The notes under the pieces are model-generated. The model ran no database searches and was not told the DNA's origin. It was given only the letters and a program-made list of their open reading frames with translations. The translations under genes were made by a program, and so were the position numbers. Shown in pieces: positions 37,907 through 46,970 of a stretch of DNA of 64,000 bases. Every line of letters begins with the position of its first letter. Within the stretch, counting starts at the first letter, position 1. This DNA is from Candidatus Babelota bacterium (lineage in GTDB: Bacteria > Babelota > Babeliae > Babelales > Chromulinivoraceae): positions 61,986 through 125,985 of the forward strand of contig JAPLIQ010000012.1 of NCBI GenBank assembly GCA_026389025.1, given 5' to 3'.

Positions 37907-38061
37907 AAATAAACCTTTAATAAAGAGGATTTTTCTAAATTTTTTAACGATTTTTAGTATAGCCTTATTTCAAAAAATTTCACATAATGTTACAACTCTT
38001 GCTTGAAAAAAAAAGCATCCCGACTTATCTTAAAACAATAATTTTTAAAAAAGGTCGCCGC

Positions 38062-38721
38062 ATGAAAAACATAGTTTTTTTGACAGTATTCTTATCAATT
38101 TTCACACCAATGATCACGCAGACGCATACTGGTTCTTTAACCGTAATTTGCGGCTCAATGTGCTCAGGTAAGTCAGCAACAGTTATTGAAATAGTTCGCA
38201 GAGCGCTCCTTGCAAACAATAAAATCTTAGTGCTAAAGCCTGCATTTGATAATAGAAAAATGTTGGATTTAGAAATTGATCCCTTAACCTACATTCCTTC
38301 TCGAAATGGCAACTGGGTTGGTTGCATTCCGGTCAAGTCAGTGCAAGAAGTTGCAGAATTAGTAAAAGAAACTAACGCTTCAATTATCGTCATCGATGAA
38401 GTTCATTTTTTCACTCCAGAAGCTGATGCATTCTTTGAGATCGTTCGGTCACTCGTTCAGTCAGGCAAAAAAGTATTTGTCGCTGGACTTGAACTTGATT
38501 TTCGTGGGGAACCATTTGGTCCAATGCCAAAACTTTTAGCTTATGCCGACACTGTCATGAAACTAACTGCAATCTGTAGCAAATGTGGCGCTGATACCTA
38601 TTGCATTTCACAACGTTTCGTAAACGGACAACCCGCTCACTATGATGACCCTTTGTTCGTTGTTGGCGCTGATCAATACAAACCTCATTGTAAAAGTTGT
38701 CACATTGTTCGAAGAGGCTGA
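38062..38721 (+). CDS. tdk: Thymidine kinase (type II) with N-terminal signal-like peptide
   Basis: The catalytic part is standard: P-loop ICGSMCSGKS at 30-38, IVIDEVHFF, GLELDFRGEPFGPM, and a zinc site of two CxxC pairs (CSKC and CKSC). Bacterial Tdk normally starts a few residues before the P-loop. Here a 22-residue hydrophobic extension (MKNIVFLTVFLSIFTPMITQ) precedes it. The ATG at 38062 with AAGG seven bases upstream supports that extension being translated. It looks like a signal peptide or membrane anchor, which is unusual for thymidine salvage. Confidence 0.88.
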   Translation: MKNIVFLTVFLSIFTPMITQTHTGSLTVICGSMCSGKSATVIEIVRRALLANNKILVLKPAFDNRKMLDLEIDPLTYIPSRNGNWVGCIPVKSVQEVAELVKETNASIIVIDEVHFFTPEADAFFEIVRSLVQSGKKVFVAGLELDFRGEPFGPMPKLLAYADTVMKLTAICSKCGADTYCISQRFVNGQPAHYDDPLFVVGADQYKPHCKSCHIVRRG

Positions 38722-38774
38722 GGCTACGCTGAAGCCAATATTTACAAGCATGACAAATAAAAAAGGAGTCTGTA

Positions 38775-39287
38775 ATGAATCAAAATAAATTAGATACATT
38801 TCTCAATCATATAAAATCACAAGATTTTCAAAGTGCAGCTCAAATTCTAAGCAGCTACAATCAACAAGAAATTGTCATAGCCTTACAAGCAATGCATGAA
38901 GCTATTCAATTTAAAGTGCATTCTATTTCTATTTTAAAAAGAGAACTAAACCCAAATACATCTTATGATGACTTTCATCAAGCATGGCTTCCACCCATTG
39001 ACAAAAAGGATGTCACGATAACAAGTACCGGAGTTTCCGTACATTATTTTCCTTTTCCCGTACGCGTTATAAATGCAGTGAATATTAAAAACGATAAAGA
39101 AATAATTTCTATTGGTTTAATGGGCGCAACAAAACAAGATATTGAAAATTTACAATCAAGCAGTACCGATCAATATAAAAAAACACTCAGAACAGAAACT
39201 GCTAGACATGATCAAATTGAAAAAGTATCCACTAAAGTTGGCAATACTGATTTTTTTGAGTGCAAAGATGATAATAACTTAGGATAA
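38775..39287 (+). CDS. Hypothetical protein
   Basis: Not recognised. It is 170 residues long, has no signal peptide, and has a good AAAAGGAG ribosome site. An N-terminal helical part (1-50) is followed by an alpha/beta segment with SYDDFHQAWLPPI, YFPFPVRVINAVNIKNDKE and IISIGLMGATKQDIENLQ. The latter suggests a small ferredoxin-like barrel of the antibiotic-monooxygenase type, but this is a guess from pattern only. The C-terminal tail is polar. It is convergent with the cupin gene. Confidence 0.75.
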   Translation: MNQNKLDTFLNHIKSQDFQSAAQILSSYNQQEIVIALQAMHEAIQFKVHSISILKRELNPNTSYDDFHQAWLPPIDKKDVTITSTGVSVHYFPFPVRVINAVNIKNDKEIISIGLMGATKQDIENLQSSSTDQYKKTLRTETARHDQIEKVSTKVGNTDFFECKDDNNLG

Positions 39288-39322
39288 TGTCATCTAAGGA
39301 ATATTTTATTACAATTCACTAG

Positions 39323-39699
39323 TTAAATCCATTCACCCTGCGTAGATGTTTTATCCTGCGTATCTGTAGCATCCCCTGTGCTTACCGTGCTTTTCAGCTC
39401 AATTAATATCACAGAAACTTCATCCTCGGCAACTGGTCGATGTTGTACTCCTCTAGGAATTACAACTAAGTCTCCAGGAGCAAGGTGTAATATTTTGTCT
39501 TTTAATTCTATTTTTAAATTACCGCTGATAACTATAAACATCTCGTCTTCATTATCATGCTGATGCCAAACATATTCGCCCTTCATTTTAGCGAGTTTGA
39601 CATAAGAATCATTGAGCTCAGCAATAATTTTAGGTGCCCAAAGATCAGAAAATTTCGTTAATTTTTGATAACTTTAATAACTTGTATATTTTGTGACAT
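39323..39699 (-). pseudogene. Cupin-domain protein with a single-base frameshift
   Basis: The intact downstream frame (39323-39586, 87 residues) is a small cupin: HQHDNEDEMFIVISG (His-x-His...Glu) and PGDLVVIPRGVQHRP. It lacks the expected N-terminal 37 residues. They are present upstream in another frame: an ATG at 39699 reads MSQNIQVIKVIK, and after the A5 tract (plus-strand T5 at 39662-39666) the other frame continues KLTKFSDLWAPKIIAELNDS into the cupin. One added A restores a 125-residue protein. It may be a true frameshift, an assembly error, or slippage on the homopolymer. Confidence 0.75.
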
Positions 39700-39794
39700 A
39701 ATTTATCTCAACTTAAATGGTAAATTTCCAAACGTGTGAATTTCTTTCAATAAAGTCTACAACTTTATTCTGACTATCAAAAAAAGCTTATTCT

Positions 39795-39824
39795 TTGATA
39801 GATGTTTTTAATGTCGAATTCAGG
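39795..39824 (+). repeat. 30-bp direct repeat, copy 1
   Basis: TTGATAGATGTTTTTAATGTCGAATTCAGG recurs at 42511 with an extra T and two or three substitutions; the key blocks are TTGATAGATG and TCGAATTCA. A second similar block (TTATATACA...ATAAT) follows at once here but about 35 bases later in copy 2. The stretch 39700-39926 holds no gene. Confidence 0.6.
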
Positions 39825-39926
39825 TTATATACAAAATAATATGTGCCATAATTTAAACCCTTTAAATAATTTCTTTACAATAGAAGGGATGCCTTGCTAT
39901 CAAAGCACCCCTGTTTTCATATATAA

Positions 39927-40793
39927 CTACACTATCAAAGATTGAGCCGTCTTTTGTAAAACATGAGACTTTTCAGTCAAATATTCCATATCAACCCAGA
40001 AAGGCAATGGTCCTGCAAACTTAACAAACTCAATATTTAAGTACAAGCTCAAAGCAGACTCATTAGTGATTCTGGTATGCAAGAATATTCTTGACGTGTC
40101 TGGTATTAATTGGAATATGGAGCTTAAAAGCAACTGTTCAATTCCTCGGCCTTGTACAGACTCCTGTATACCAAAGAAAGCCACCTTTACTGTTCCATAG
40201 TCAAATTGAGGCATCACCAAAAACTGAATAACGCCAAGGTGTTTACCCGACTTAGCGTCATAAGCTGTAACAAAGATTTGGATGTCGTTTGAACTGCCAT
40301 ATTTTGCAAAATCAGTTGTTGTTAAAAACTGACGTAAGTTCGTAGCCAGTTGCTGCTGAGCAACTTTCCAATCAACTTTATCTACGCCATTTTCAAACAT
40401 AGGCGCTATTGGCTTTAGAAACATTTCAGAGCCAACAGTATCAGGATGTTTTTTGGCAAATTGTAATTCCATAGAAGTGTACATTTGCACTAAGACTTCA
40501 CTCGACTGCGCAATCGCTTGATTAAGTCTTGGTGATGTAGGATCAATAAGCTCCCACTCTAAGGTTATAGGATTTCCAAGGCTATCATCTGCTTGAAATG
40601 TCCCTTTGTCAGCATAGATTGATTGTTTTATATGAGCTATCCAATCTGAACTTGTCTTTTGAAAGTCTTTATGATCATTCATTGTTTTTCTTTCAGTATT
40701 TTGATTGGCTGATTTTTGAGCAATGCAAAAATCACCTGTAAATATGCTTGCTTGTAGACATACTAAACGTAGTACGTTTTTAACATCAAACAT
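39927..40793 (-). CDS. GNAT family acetyltransferase
   Basis: The C-terminal half has the GNAT acetyl-CoA fold: beta4 VKVAFFGIQESV followed by the pyrophosphate loop QGRGIEQLLL, then RIFLHTRITNESALSLYLNI typical of the last helix-strand part. The N-terminal 25 residues are moderately hydrophobic and could be a signal peptide (LVCLQASIFTGDFCIA), but this is weak. The ATG at 40793 is preceded by a weak AAAGAAA; an in-frame ATG at residue 38 (MNDHKDF) is an alternative cytosolic start. Substrate unknown. Confidence 0.78.
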   Translation of the reverse strand: MFDVKNVLRLVCLQASIFTGDFCIAQKSANQNTERKTMNDHKDFQKTSSDWIAHIKQSIYADKGTFQADDSLGNPITLEWELIDPTSPRLNQAIAQSSEVLVQMYTSMELQFAKKHPDTVGSEMFLKPIAPMFENGVDKVDWKVAQQQLATNLRQFLTTTDFAKYGSSNDIQIFVTAYDAKSGKHLGVIQFLVMPQFDYGTVKVAFFGIQESVQGRGIEQLLLSSIFQLIPDTSRIFLHTRITNESALSLYLNIEFVKFAGPLPFWVDMEYLTEKSHVLQKTAQSLIV

Positions 40794-41110
40794 TATATTT
40801 CTTTCGAATGTGAGTAAAAAGATTATTTGCCGCCCTATCTTTTGTGGCAACATTTATTTGCACACAACATAGACTAGCAGGGGTTTTGGACGATAATTTA
40901 AGGTCGTGCAACGTGAGTTGTTATACCAAAAATTAGAAGATTTGAGTAAAAACTTTCATAGGACACCCTTGGTTTTCAATTTCAGGGGTTAAACATTAGA
41001 TGCTTTAAATATAACATATCCCGAGTTTCATGCAAACGTGTGATTAAAATAGTCTTAATGTACAACTTGTGAATTGTAATTTTTGACCGTTATCGGCTAT
41101 ACTAATTTCT
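40794..41110 (+). promoter_or_regulatory. Gene-free interval with a -10 box abutting radA
   Basis: No gene is seen in this 317-base interval between divergent genes. A TATACT hexamer lies at 41098-41103, only seven bases before the radA ATG, and no ribosome site is present, so the radA mRNA may be leaderless. No convincing -35 box was found. The GNAT promoter should lie in the left half, but no good match was identified. Confidence 0.4.
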
Positions 41111-42478
41111 ATGAGTAAAGCACAAAGTTATTTCGAATGTCTTACATGTTCATACCAAACCGTTAAATGGATCGGATGTTGTCCCGAGTGTAAATCTTGG
41201 AACAGCCTTGATGAAATTGTAACGACAAAGGTAGATGCTAAATATAAAGCCGCAATTCAACCAGACAAACATCTTTTTACGCTTGCAGATATCAAACTTG
41301 AAGAGCAAGCGCGCATCACTTCTGCATGCTCAGAGTGGGACCGTGTAGCTGGTGGCGGGATTGTTCCAGGATCTTTCATTTTAGTTTCTGGGGATCCAGG
41401 AATTGGAAAATCAACCCTTCTTCTTCAAATTTCTACACAGCTCAGCCCGAAACATACTATTATTTATTTTTCATCAGAAGAATCACTTCCACAAGTAAAA
41501 TTACGCTTTCAGCGAATTCAGAAAACAACTCCTGAGAATCTTTTGTTTTCTGACCAATCATCGCTGCAAGCAATCATAGAAATTTGCAAAAGCAAAAAAC
41601 CGACACTCGTCATTATCGATTCTATTCAAAACGTCTTAAACGAAGAGACTAACGCCCTTCCAGGTACCATTTCGCAGTTGAAAGAATCAGCATTTCGACT
41701 CATGAAACTGGCTAAAGAACACAACATTGCAATCATTGCCACAGGTCACATTACCAAAGAAGGCACCATTGCTGGACCAAAACTACTTGAACATATGGTC
41801 GATGCTGTTTTTTACCTTCAAAAAGAAGATCAATGGCAAACTCGAACACTCAGGTCTATCAAGAATCGCTTTGGATCGATTAATGAAATCGGTTTTTTTC
41901 ATATGAAAGGTGATGGACTACAAGAAGTTCAAAACATCAATCAACATTTACTTGAACAGACAAAAAACGCACCAGGCTCAACACTTGTAAGCTCACTTGA
42001 AGGCACAAGGCCCATATTTTTAGAGCTTCAAGCACTCACTATTCCGGTAAAATTTGGTATCCCGCAACGTATTATTACCGGCATTGATCACAAACACGTG
42101 GTACTCATTGCAGCAATTTTAGAAAAATATTTACACATACCGCTCAGCAAACATGACATCTTTTTTAAGATAAGCGGTGGTCTAAAAACAAAAGATCAAA
42201 CCTGTGACTTGGGAATTGCTCTCGCACTACTTTCAAGTTATTTTCAACAACCTCTGGCTGGAAAAACTATTGCGCTGGCAGAATTAAGTTTAACAGGACA
42301 GGTCAAACCGATTTACAACATTGATATTCACGCAAAAGAATGTAAAACGTTTGGCTTTTCAAGCATGATCATTGCCCAAGATCAAGTTCTTCATAAACAA
42401 GATGGCCCACCCGTAAAAAGAATATCTACGGTTCATGAACTCTTACTGTTCTTCCCCGCTGAACAGATTTTAGATTAA
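41111..42478 (+). CDS. radA: DNA repair protein RadA
   Basis: A RecA-like branch-migration helicase in recombinational repair. It has an N-terminal C4 zinc finger (CLTCSYQTVKWIGCCPEC), Walker A SGDPGIGKST, Walker B LVIIDSIQ, the RadA-specific KNRFG motif (SIKNRFGSINEIGFF), and a C-terminal Lon-like domain. The 455-residue length is normal. It starts without a visible ribosome site. It is flanked, together with the GNAT gene, by the two copies of the direct repeat. Confidence 0.96.
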   Translation: MSKAQSYFECLTCSYQTVKWIGCCPECKSWNSLDEIVTTKVDAKYKAAIQPDKHLFTLADIKLEEQARITSACSEWDRVAGGGIVPGSFILVSGDPGIGKSTLLLQISTQLSPKHTIIYFSSEESLPQVKLRFQRIQKTTPENLLFSDQSSLQAIIEICKSKKPTLVIIDSIQNVLNEETNALPGTISQLKESAFRLMKLAKEHNIAIIATGHITKEGTIAGPKLLEHMVDAVFYLQKEDQWQTRTLRSIKNRFGSINEIGFFHMKGDGLQEVQNINQHLLEQTKNAPGSTLVSSLEGTRPIFLELQALTIPVKFGIPQRIITGIDHKHVVLIAAILEKYLHIPLSKHDIFFKISGGLKTKDQTCDLGIALALLSSYFQQPLAGKTIALAELSLTGQVKPIYNIDIHAKECKTFGFSSMIIAQDQVLHKQDGPPVKRISTVHELLLFFPAEQILD

Positions 42479-42510
42479 AGATGAAATTAAAATATTATTC
42501 AACAAGCGCA

Positions 42511-42540
42511 TTGATAGATGTTTTTTAATATCGAATTCAA
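42511..42540 (+). repeat. 30-bp direct repeat, copy 2
   Basis: TTGATAGATGTTTTTTAATATCGAATTCAA is the second copy of the repeat at 39795. It lies in a 311-base gene-free stretch (42479-42789). That stretch also contains a TATAAT box near 42737, upstream of the ABC transporter genes; no fitting -35 box was seen. Confidence 0.6.
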
Positions 42541-42789
42541 GCTCGATTGACAAATAAATCCGACTGCTATACAGTTATACACAATAATTTATACCACCTT
42601 CAATCTGCAGAAGGAGCCCACTGACATGAAAGCATTATCAAAATAAAGTTCAAATTTTACCTCAAATTTTTCAAGAATCATTACATGTATCAATTTCACA
42701 AACCTCATTTTGCGCATCAATGGCATCAATTTATTGTATAATCGATACAGCCTGATGTAAGGTTGAGCAAAATTAAAGGAGTATTTTTT

Positions 42790-43557
42790 ATGAATCAACA
42801 ACTTTTACTTTCCATTCAGAACGTTACAAAAACGTATCCTGGTACACCTACCATCCACGCACTCAAAGGCGTCAATCTTGATATTTACCAAGGCGAAGTT
42901 TTAAGCCTGCTTGGTATCAATGGCGCTGGAAAAACAACACTTTCGTCCATTATTGCAACACTTCATCCTGCCACGTCAGGTGACATTTTGCACAACGGTG
43001 TCTCAATTTATAAAGACATTATTACCTATCGTCACATGATGGGATTTTGTCCACAAAAACCAAACATTGATGCAATGCTGACCATCAAAGATAACTTAAT
43101 GTTTGCTGGTCGTTATTTTAATTTACCGCACGATGTCATTGAAAAGCGAAGCAAAGAGTTGATGGAGCAGTTTCAACTCACCAAATATGCTGATGCAAAA
43201 GGTTCAATTCTTTCAGGTGGTTACAAGCAGCGATTTTTACTTGCACGAACTCTCATGCATAGTCCAAAGCTTGTTATTTTAGATGAACCAACAGTTGCTC
43301 TTGATCCACACATCAGAAGAAATTTATGGGATGTCATCAAACAATTAAAAAATGAAGGCGTGACAGTTCTTTTAACAACTCACTATCTTGAAGAAGCTGA
43401 ATTTTTATCTGATCGCGTATGCATTCTAGACCAAGGGGTTATTAAATTAGTCGACACCCCAGACAATCTCAAGAAAAATTATAGCAAAGCAAACTTGGAA
43501 GATGTTTTTATTAAATTAATGCAAGAATCGCAGGAGGAAAAAAAGCATGACTTATAA
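42790..43557 (+). CDS. ABC transporter ATP-binding protein
   Basis: The ATPase subunit of an ABC-2-type exporter. Walker A GINGAGKTT, signature LSGGYKQR, Walker B LVILDEPTVALD and the switch His in LTTHYLEE are present. LSGGYKQR and the DrrA/NatA-like layout suggest drug, polysaccharide or protein-free export, but the substrate is unknown. The ATG at 42790 has AAAGGAG eight bases upstream. It overlaps its permease gene by eleven bases. Confidence 0.92.
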   Translation: MNQQLLLSIQNVTKTYPGTPTIHALKGVNLDIYQGEVLSLLGINGAGKTTLSSIIATLHPATSGDILHNGVSIYKDIITYRHMMGFCPQKPNIDAMLTIKDNLMFAGRYFNLPHDVIEKRSKELMEQFQLTKYADAKGSILSGGYKQRFLLARTLMHSPKLVILDEPTVALDPHIRRNLWDVIKQLKNEGVTVLLTTHYLEEAEFLSDRVCILDQGVIKLVDTPDNLKKNYSKANLEDVFIKLMQESQEEKKHDL

Positions 43558-44329
43558 ACTTATGCAAACCTTTCTTGCCATTTTAGTTCGAGATGCTCGT
43601 GTTTTCAAACAGCATATCACCAGCAGAATGATTGATGCTTGCGTTTGGGCTGGGACATCTTTGTACGTGGCTCAATACGTTTTGCCACAATTTGGAATCG
43701 ATCAGAAATACGCTTCGTTTCTTATGCTTGGCAATCTTGCTGTGTGGGGAATGTTTGAAGTTGGGACCAATATGGCAATTATTTTAGGTGACCTGCAAGG
43801 CACAAATGCCTTAAGTTACTACCTGACTTTGCCACTGCCTTCAAATTGGATTTTCATCAGGTTAGCTTTAATGGATACGTACCGATCGATCGTTCCTACA
43901 CTGTTTATGATTCCGCTAGGTAAATTAATACTCCAAGATAATATTTCGTTGAGCTCAATTAATTATCCTAAGCTTTTTCTTGCGTGGATACTCTCGCATT
44001 TATTTTTTGGATTTTTTGGTTTGTTTCTTTCAAGTATCACGCCAACATTTGATTACATCACCACGATTCGACAACGTTTTATTTTTCCGTTGTGGTTTTT
44101 GGGATGTTATCAATTTTCTTGGTACATGCTGTATGAAGCAAATCCGCTTTTGGCATATATAAACTTGCTTAATCCAGTCGTATACATCATGGAAGGTATG
44201 CGCGGCGCAGCAAGTTTGCCAATCCAAACTCTTCCTTTTTCTTTATGTATGTTAGTAACGAGTATGTACACGCTACTTTTTGCATATCTAGGAATTCGTA
44301 GCTTTAAAAAAAGAGTAGACTGCCTTTAG
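43547..44329 (+). CDS. ABC-2 type transporter permease
   Basis: A 260-residue membrane protein with six hydrophobic segments in the ABC-2 arrangement. The region from LFFGFFGLFLSSITPTFDYI through NLLNPVVYIMEGMRG matches the conserved end of this family. It is translated from inside the ATPase gene (eleven-base overlap), so the two form one exporter. A weak hairpin (AGTAGAC/GTCTACT) lies across its stop codon but has no T run. Confidence 0.9.
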   Translation: MTYKLMQTFLAILVRDARVFKQHITSRMIDACVWAGTSLYVAQYVLPQFGIDQKYASFLMLGNLAVWGMFEVGTNMAIILGDLQGTNALSYYLTLPLPSNWIFIRLALMDTYRSIVPTLFMIPLGKLILQDNISLSSINYPKLFLAWILSHLFFGFFGLFLSSITPTFDYITTIRQRFIFPLWFLGCYQFSWYMLYEANPLLAYINLLNPVVYIMEGMRGAASLPIQTLPFSLCMLVTSMYTLLFAYLGIRSFKKRVDCL

Positions 44330-44385
44330 GTGGTCTACTTGCTCCATAAAAAATAATGTCTCAGGCTTAGCAAGAGTCAAAAATC

Positions 44386-44413
44386 TTGACTTACCATTAT
44401 GAGCAATTACAAT
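44386..44413 (+). promoter_or_regulatory. Candidate sigma-70 promoter for the large ankyrin-like gene
   Basis: TTGACT is followed after 16 bases by TACAAT, both five of six to consensus. It lies about 65 bases upstream of the GTG start at 44480. By eye this is the best promoter match in the window. Confidence 0.5.
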
Positions 44414-44479
44414 AATTTTTATCGACCTAAAGTAAAAGAAGCTTTCTAAACAATCCCGATACAATAAAAAAGGTTTTTA

Positions 44480-46315
44480 GTGGATTATTACCAGAAATCA
44501 AACAATCGATTTTTTGCAGCATGTTGCTCTTTAATTGCTCATATCTTACTGACACCACAACACATAGTATCATCACAAGTCACTGATAAATCATGCATAG
44601 CTCGACCTTCACATGAAAGATTAGATCTTGATATTCAAAGACTTTTAGAAGCGTTTAGCGGAAAAGAGTATGATGATGCTGCTATAATGATGCAACAAAC
44701 TCCAGAAATCTTTAAACTTTTATCACTCGATGTGCAGGCATGTATCTGCGACTCAATAGAACTACCTGAAGCAGAACAAACAGACCAAACGATAACGAGT
44801 AAAATTACAATCGCAACAATGTTGCTGCAGCATAATCCAGAATTATGTAAAAACTTTCAAGAACCTACTTTACGGCAACTCTGCAAACACGTTAACGACG
44901 ATCCAAGCAAGCATTCAAATCTTTTCAAGGGACTGATTGAAGGTTTTTTTAAATTAAGAGAAATCAAATTTTATCCTGAAATAAGATCTCTTCTAGCGCA
45001 AAATCAAACAATACATGATACCACCGCTTACTCTTTACCAGCCGAGCTCAAAGAATTTTTATTGCAGCATCAATACAAAGAACGACCTGATCATAATGCA
45101 TACGAAGTTGCTTTTAAACATAGTTTAACTAAATTGTTTCAACACCCCGCTTTAACGTATGACGCTTATACAACCACATGCCATATCAACTCAGCTCATG
45201 TCAGTAGCCCTCATCTGCCATTATTGTTACATCATATAATTGAATATGCCTATCCAAGTGATTGTTTATTGATGCTTAAATTCGCTTTGCAGGAAGGCGC
45301 ATCGATTAGAGCAGTTGACGATAATCAAGATAGCGCAGAAGAACACGCTAAATCGTACAACCCTTCATGCGTACTTTTTTTACAAGAATACGAAGCGTAC
45401 ATGCCAACTTATAATAAAGGCAATATCGACAAAAAAGATTATCAGACATTACTCTGTGCTTATAACGATTTCATGCTCGAAGACAAATTACAGCCGTTAT
45501 ACGAGCTACTCAGGCCAAATGTTGCCGAAAATTGTTTAGATGAAGAAACTTTATGCAATCGTAACTGTTTTGCCAGCAAAGTCTCAGAAGACTACTTGCT
45601 ATCTAAAGCATCTTATATAGCAGCATGTAACTCTCGGTATTTACATAGAGAACTTTTACCAATCCTGCAAAACATGAGAAAAATGCAAAGCTCAAGCAAT
45701 AAAGCAAAAGACCTTGATACAATTTTCTTAGAAGCAATAATAGATAATAAGATAGCAACTGTTTCTGACATGTGTAATCGTGGATACCGTGTAAATACTT
45801 TTTATACATCCTCAGATATACCTGATCATTATGGAAGTTTGCCTTTATGGGCGTCTGTTGCTGCTGGAAGGCCAGAGATAACACAAATTTTATTAAATCA
45901 TAATGCTTCCTTAGTCTTGCATCCTTCTTGGTGCCCAGAACGTAGCATAGCTCACTTTGCTCTTCATTCATGCTTTCATCAATATATCCATAGTACAATT
46001 ACTCCAGGATGTCATACGACTTATCCTCAACACCTTGCAACACTTCGCAGAGTTTTAAATCATACAAAACAAAATATAAATAAACCTGAAATTTCTGGTA
46101 AAGCCTTGCTTGAATATGCAATTCGCCTCAAGGCAAAAGAGGCAGATCTAGCACCTAACTCTATGGAAATTATCAACATCTTGCTTGAGCTAGGAGCTGA
46201 TCCATTTCAGAAAAGTTCAGACTCACTAAGCTTAGAAGAGCTAGCAAGAAATCTAAACAATCCAATCCTTGAGAAGTGGCTTATAGACTATAAAGCAGCG
46301 CATCCTAAAAAATAA
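44480..46315 (+). CDS. Secreted ankyrin-like protein
   Basis: A 611-residue protein with a probable signal peptide (FFAACCSLIAHILLTPQHIVSS). Most of it is helical and unrecognised. The C-terminal 180 residues show degenerate ankyrin repeats, for example YGSLPLWASVAAGRPEITQI followed by LLNHNASLVL, and MEIINILLELGADPFQK. An isolated repeat-like segment lies near residue 260. Secreted ankyrin proteins are typical of host-associated bacteria; a host target is inference. The start is a GTG with AAAGG six bases upstream. It is convergent, six bases apart, with the phosphatase gene. Confidence 0.8.
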   Translation: MDYYQKSNNRFFAACCSLIAHILLTPQHIVSSQVTDKSCIARPSHERLDLDIQRLLEAFSGKEYDDAAIMMQQTPEIFKLLSLDVQACICDSIELPEAEQTDQTITSKITIATMLLQHNPELCKNFQEPTLRQLCKHVNDDPSKHSNLFKGLIEGFFKLREIKFYPEIRSLLAQNQTIHDTTAYSLPAELKEFLLQHQYKERPDHNAYEVAFKHSLTKLFQHPALTYDAYTTTCHINSAHVSSPHLPLLLHHIIEYAYPSDCLLMLKFALQEGASIRAVDDNQDSAEEHAKSYNPSCVLFLQEYEAYMPTYNKGNIDKKDYQTLLCAYNDFMLEDKLQPLYELLRPNVAENCLDEETLCNRNCFASKVSEDYLLSKASYIAACNSRYLHRELLPILQNMRKMQSSSNKAKDLDTIFLEAIIDNKIATVSDMCNRGYRVNTFYTSSDIPDHYGSLPLWASVAAGRPEITQILLNHNASLVLHPSWCPERSIAHFALHSCFHQYIHSTITPGCHTTYPQHLATLRRVLNHTKQNINKPEISGKALLEYAIRLKAKEADLAPNSMEIINILLELGADPFQKSSDSLSLEELARNLNNPILEKWLIDYKAAHPKK

Positions 46316-46321
46316 TCTACC

Positions 46322-46963
46322 TTAAATATTCAACTGCGCTGTCTGCTCATACGACAGATCGTACACTCGCCCACTACCGACATCAAACAGATATTTCACG
46401 CTCCAGCTTCCATCAGCATTTTTATAAAAATGCATCAAGCTGCAGTTGGCTATCGCCCACTCGTCGGTATTAATTTTTAAGATGCGACATAAAGCACTAT
46501 ACACACCACCATGAGCTACAATAAGTACTGAGGGTGGGCAGCCAAGAACTTTGTCCAGTCCCTTACTAACTCTTTTTAAAAACTTTTTAAGATTTTTTGA
46601 AATTGGCATCTGTTTATTTTTTATTTTTTGCAATTCATTCCAAAAATCACCGGCACCTTCTGCCAGCTCAGAAATTTTAAATTCAGGAATATTTAAAGCA
46701 GCATTAATGATATCTTTTGTCTGCTTTGCGCGCAGTAAAGGACTATAACATATCGTTTTAATCGGTAAATTTTTGACATATTCTTTCACCATCGCAGCTT
46801 GCTTGCGACCAACTGGGTTCAAAGGCAGATCTAAATTATTTTTAACTAGACCAATATTATGATCTGTCTGACCATGCCGCACAAAATAAAACTCTGTTGC
46901 GTGAGTAGCAAAGCAGATAAAAAATATAGTAAGTTGAACCAGTTTTTTAAAAAAAATTATCAT
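46322..46963 (-). CDS. Exported histidine phosphatase (phosphoglycerate mutase-like)
   Basis: A branch 1 histidine phosphatase. The nucleophile motif is FVRHGQTDHN (RHG at 29-31). The conserved arginine lies in YSPLLRAKQT, and the second His is in IVAHGGVYSA. The first 22 residues are a clear signal peptide (LTIFFICFATHA), so it is a periplasmic or secreted phosphatase rather than glycolytic mutase. AGGAAACAT precedes the ATG. It is followed closely by the photolyase gene on the same strand. Confidence 0.88.
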   Translation of the reverse strand: MIIFFKKLVQLTIFFICFATHATEFYFVRHGQTDHNIGLVKNNLDLPLNPVGRKQAAMVKEYVKNLPIKTICYSPLLRAKQTKDIINAALNIPEFKISELAEGAGDFWNELQKIKNKQMPISKNLKKFLKRVSKGLDKVLGCPPSVLIVAHGGVYSALCRILKINTDEWAIANCSLMHFYKNADGSWSVKYLFDVGSGRVYDLSYEQTAQLNI

Positions 46964-46970
46964 ATGTTTC

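Noticed and set aside
45603..45998. Minus-strand frame of 131 codons inside the large ankyrin-like gene
   Set aside because: No ribosome site or recognisable domain; it is a shadow of a clear secreted protein with repeats on the other strand.
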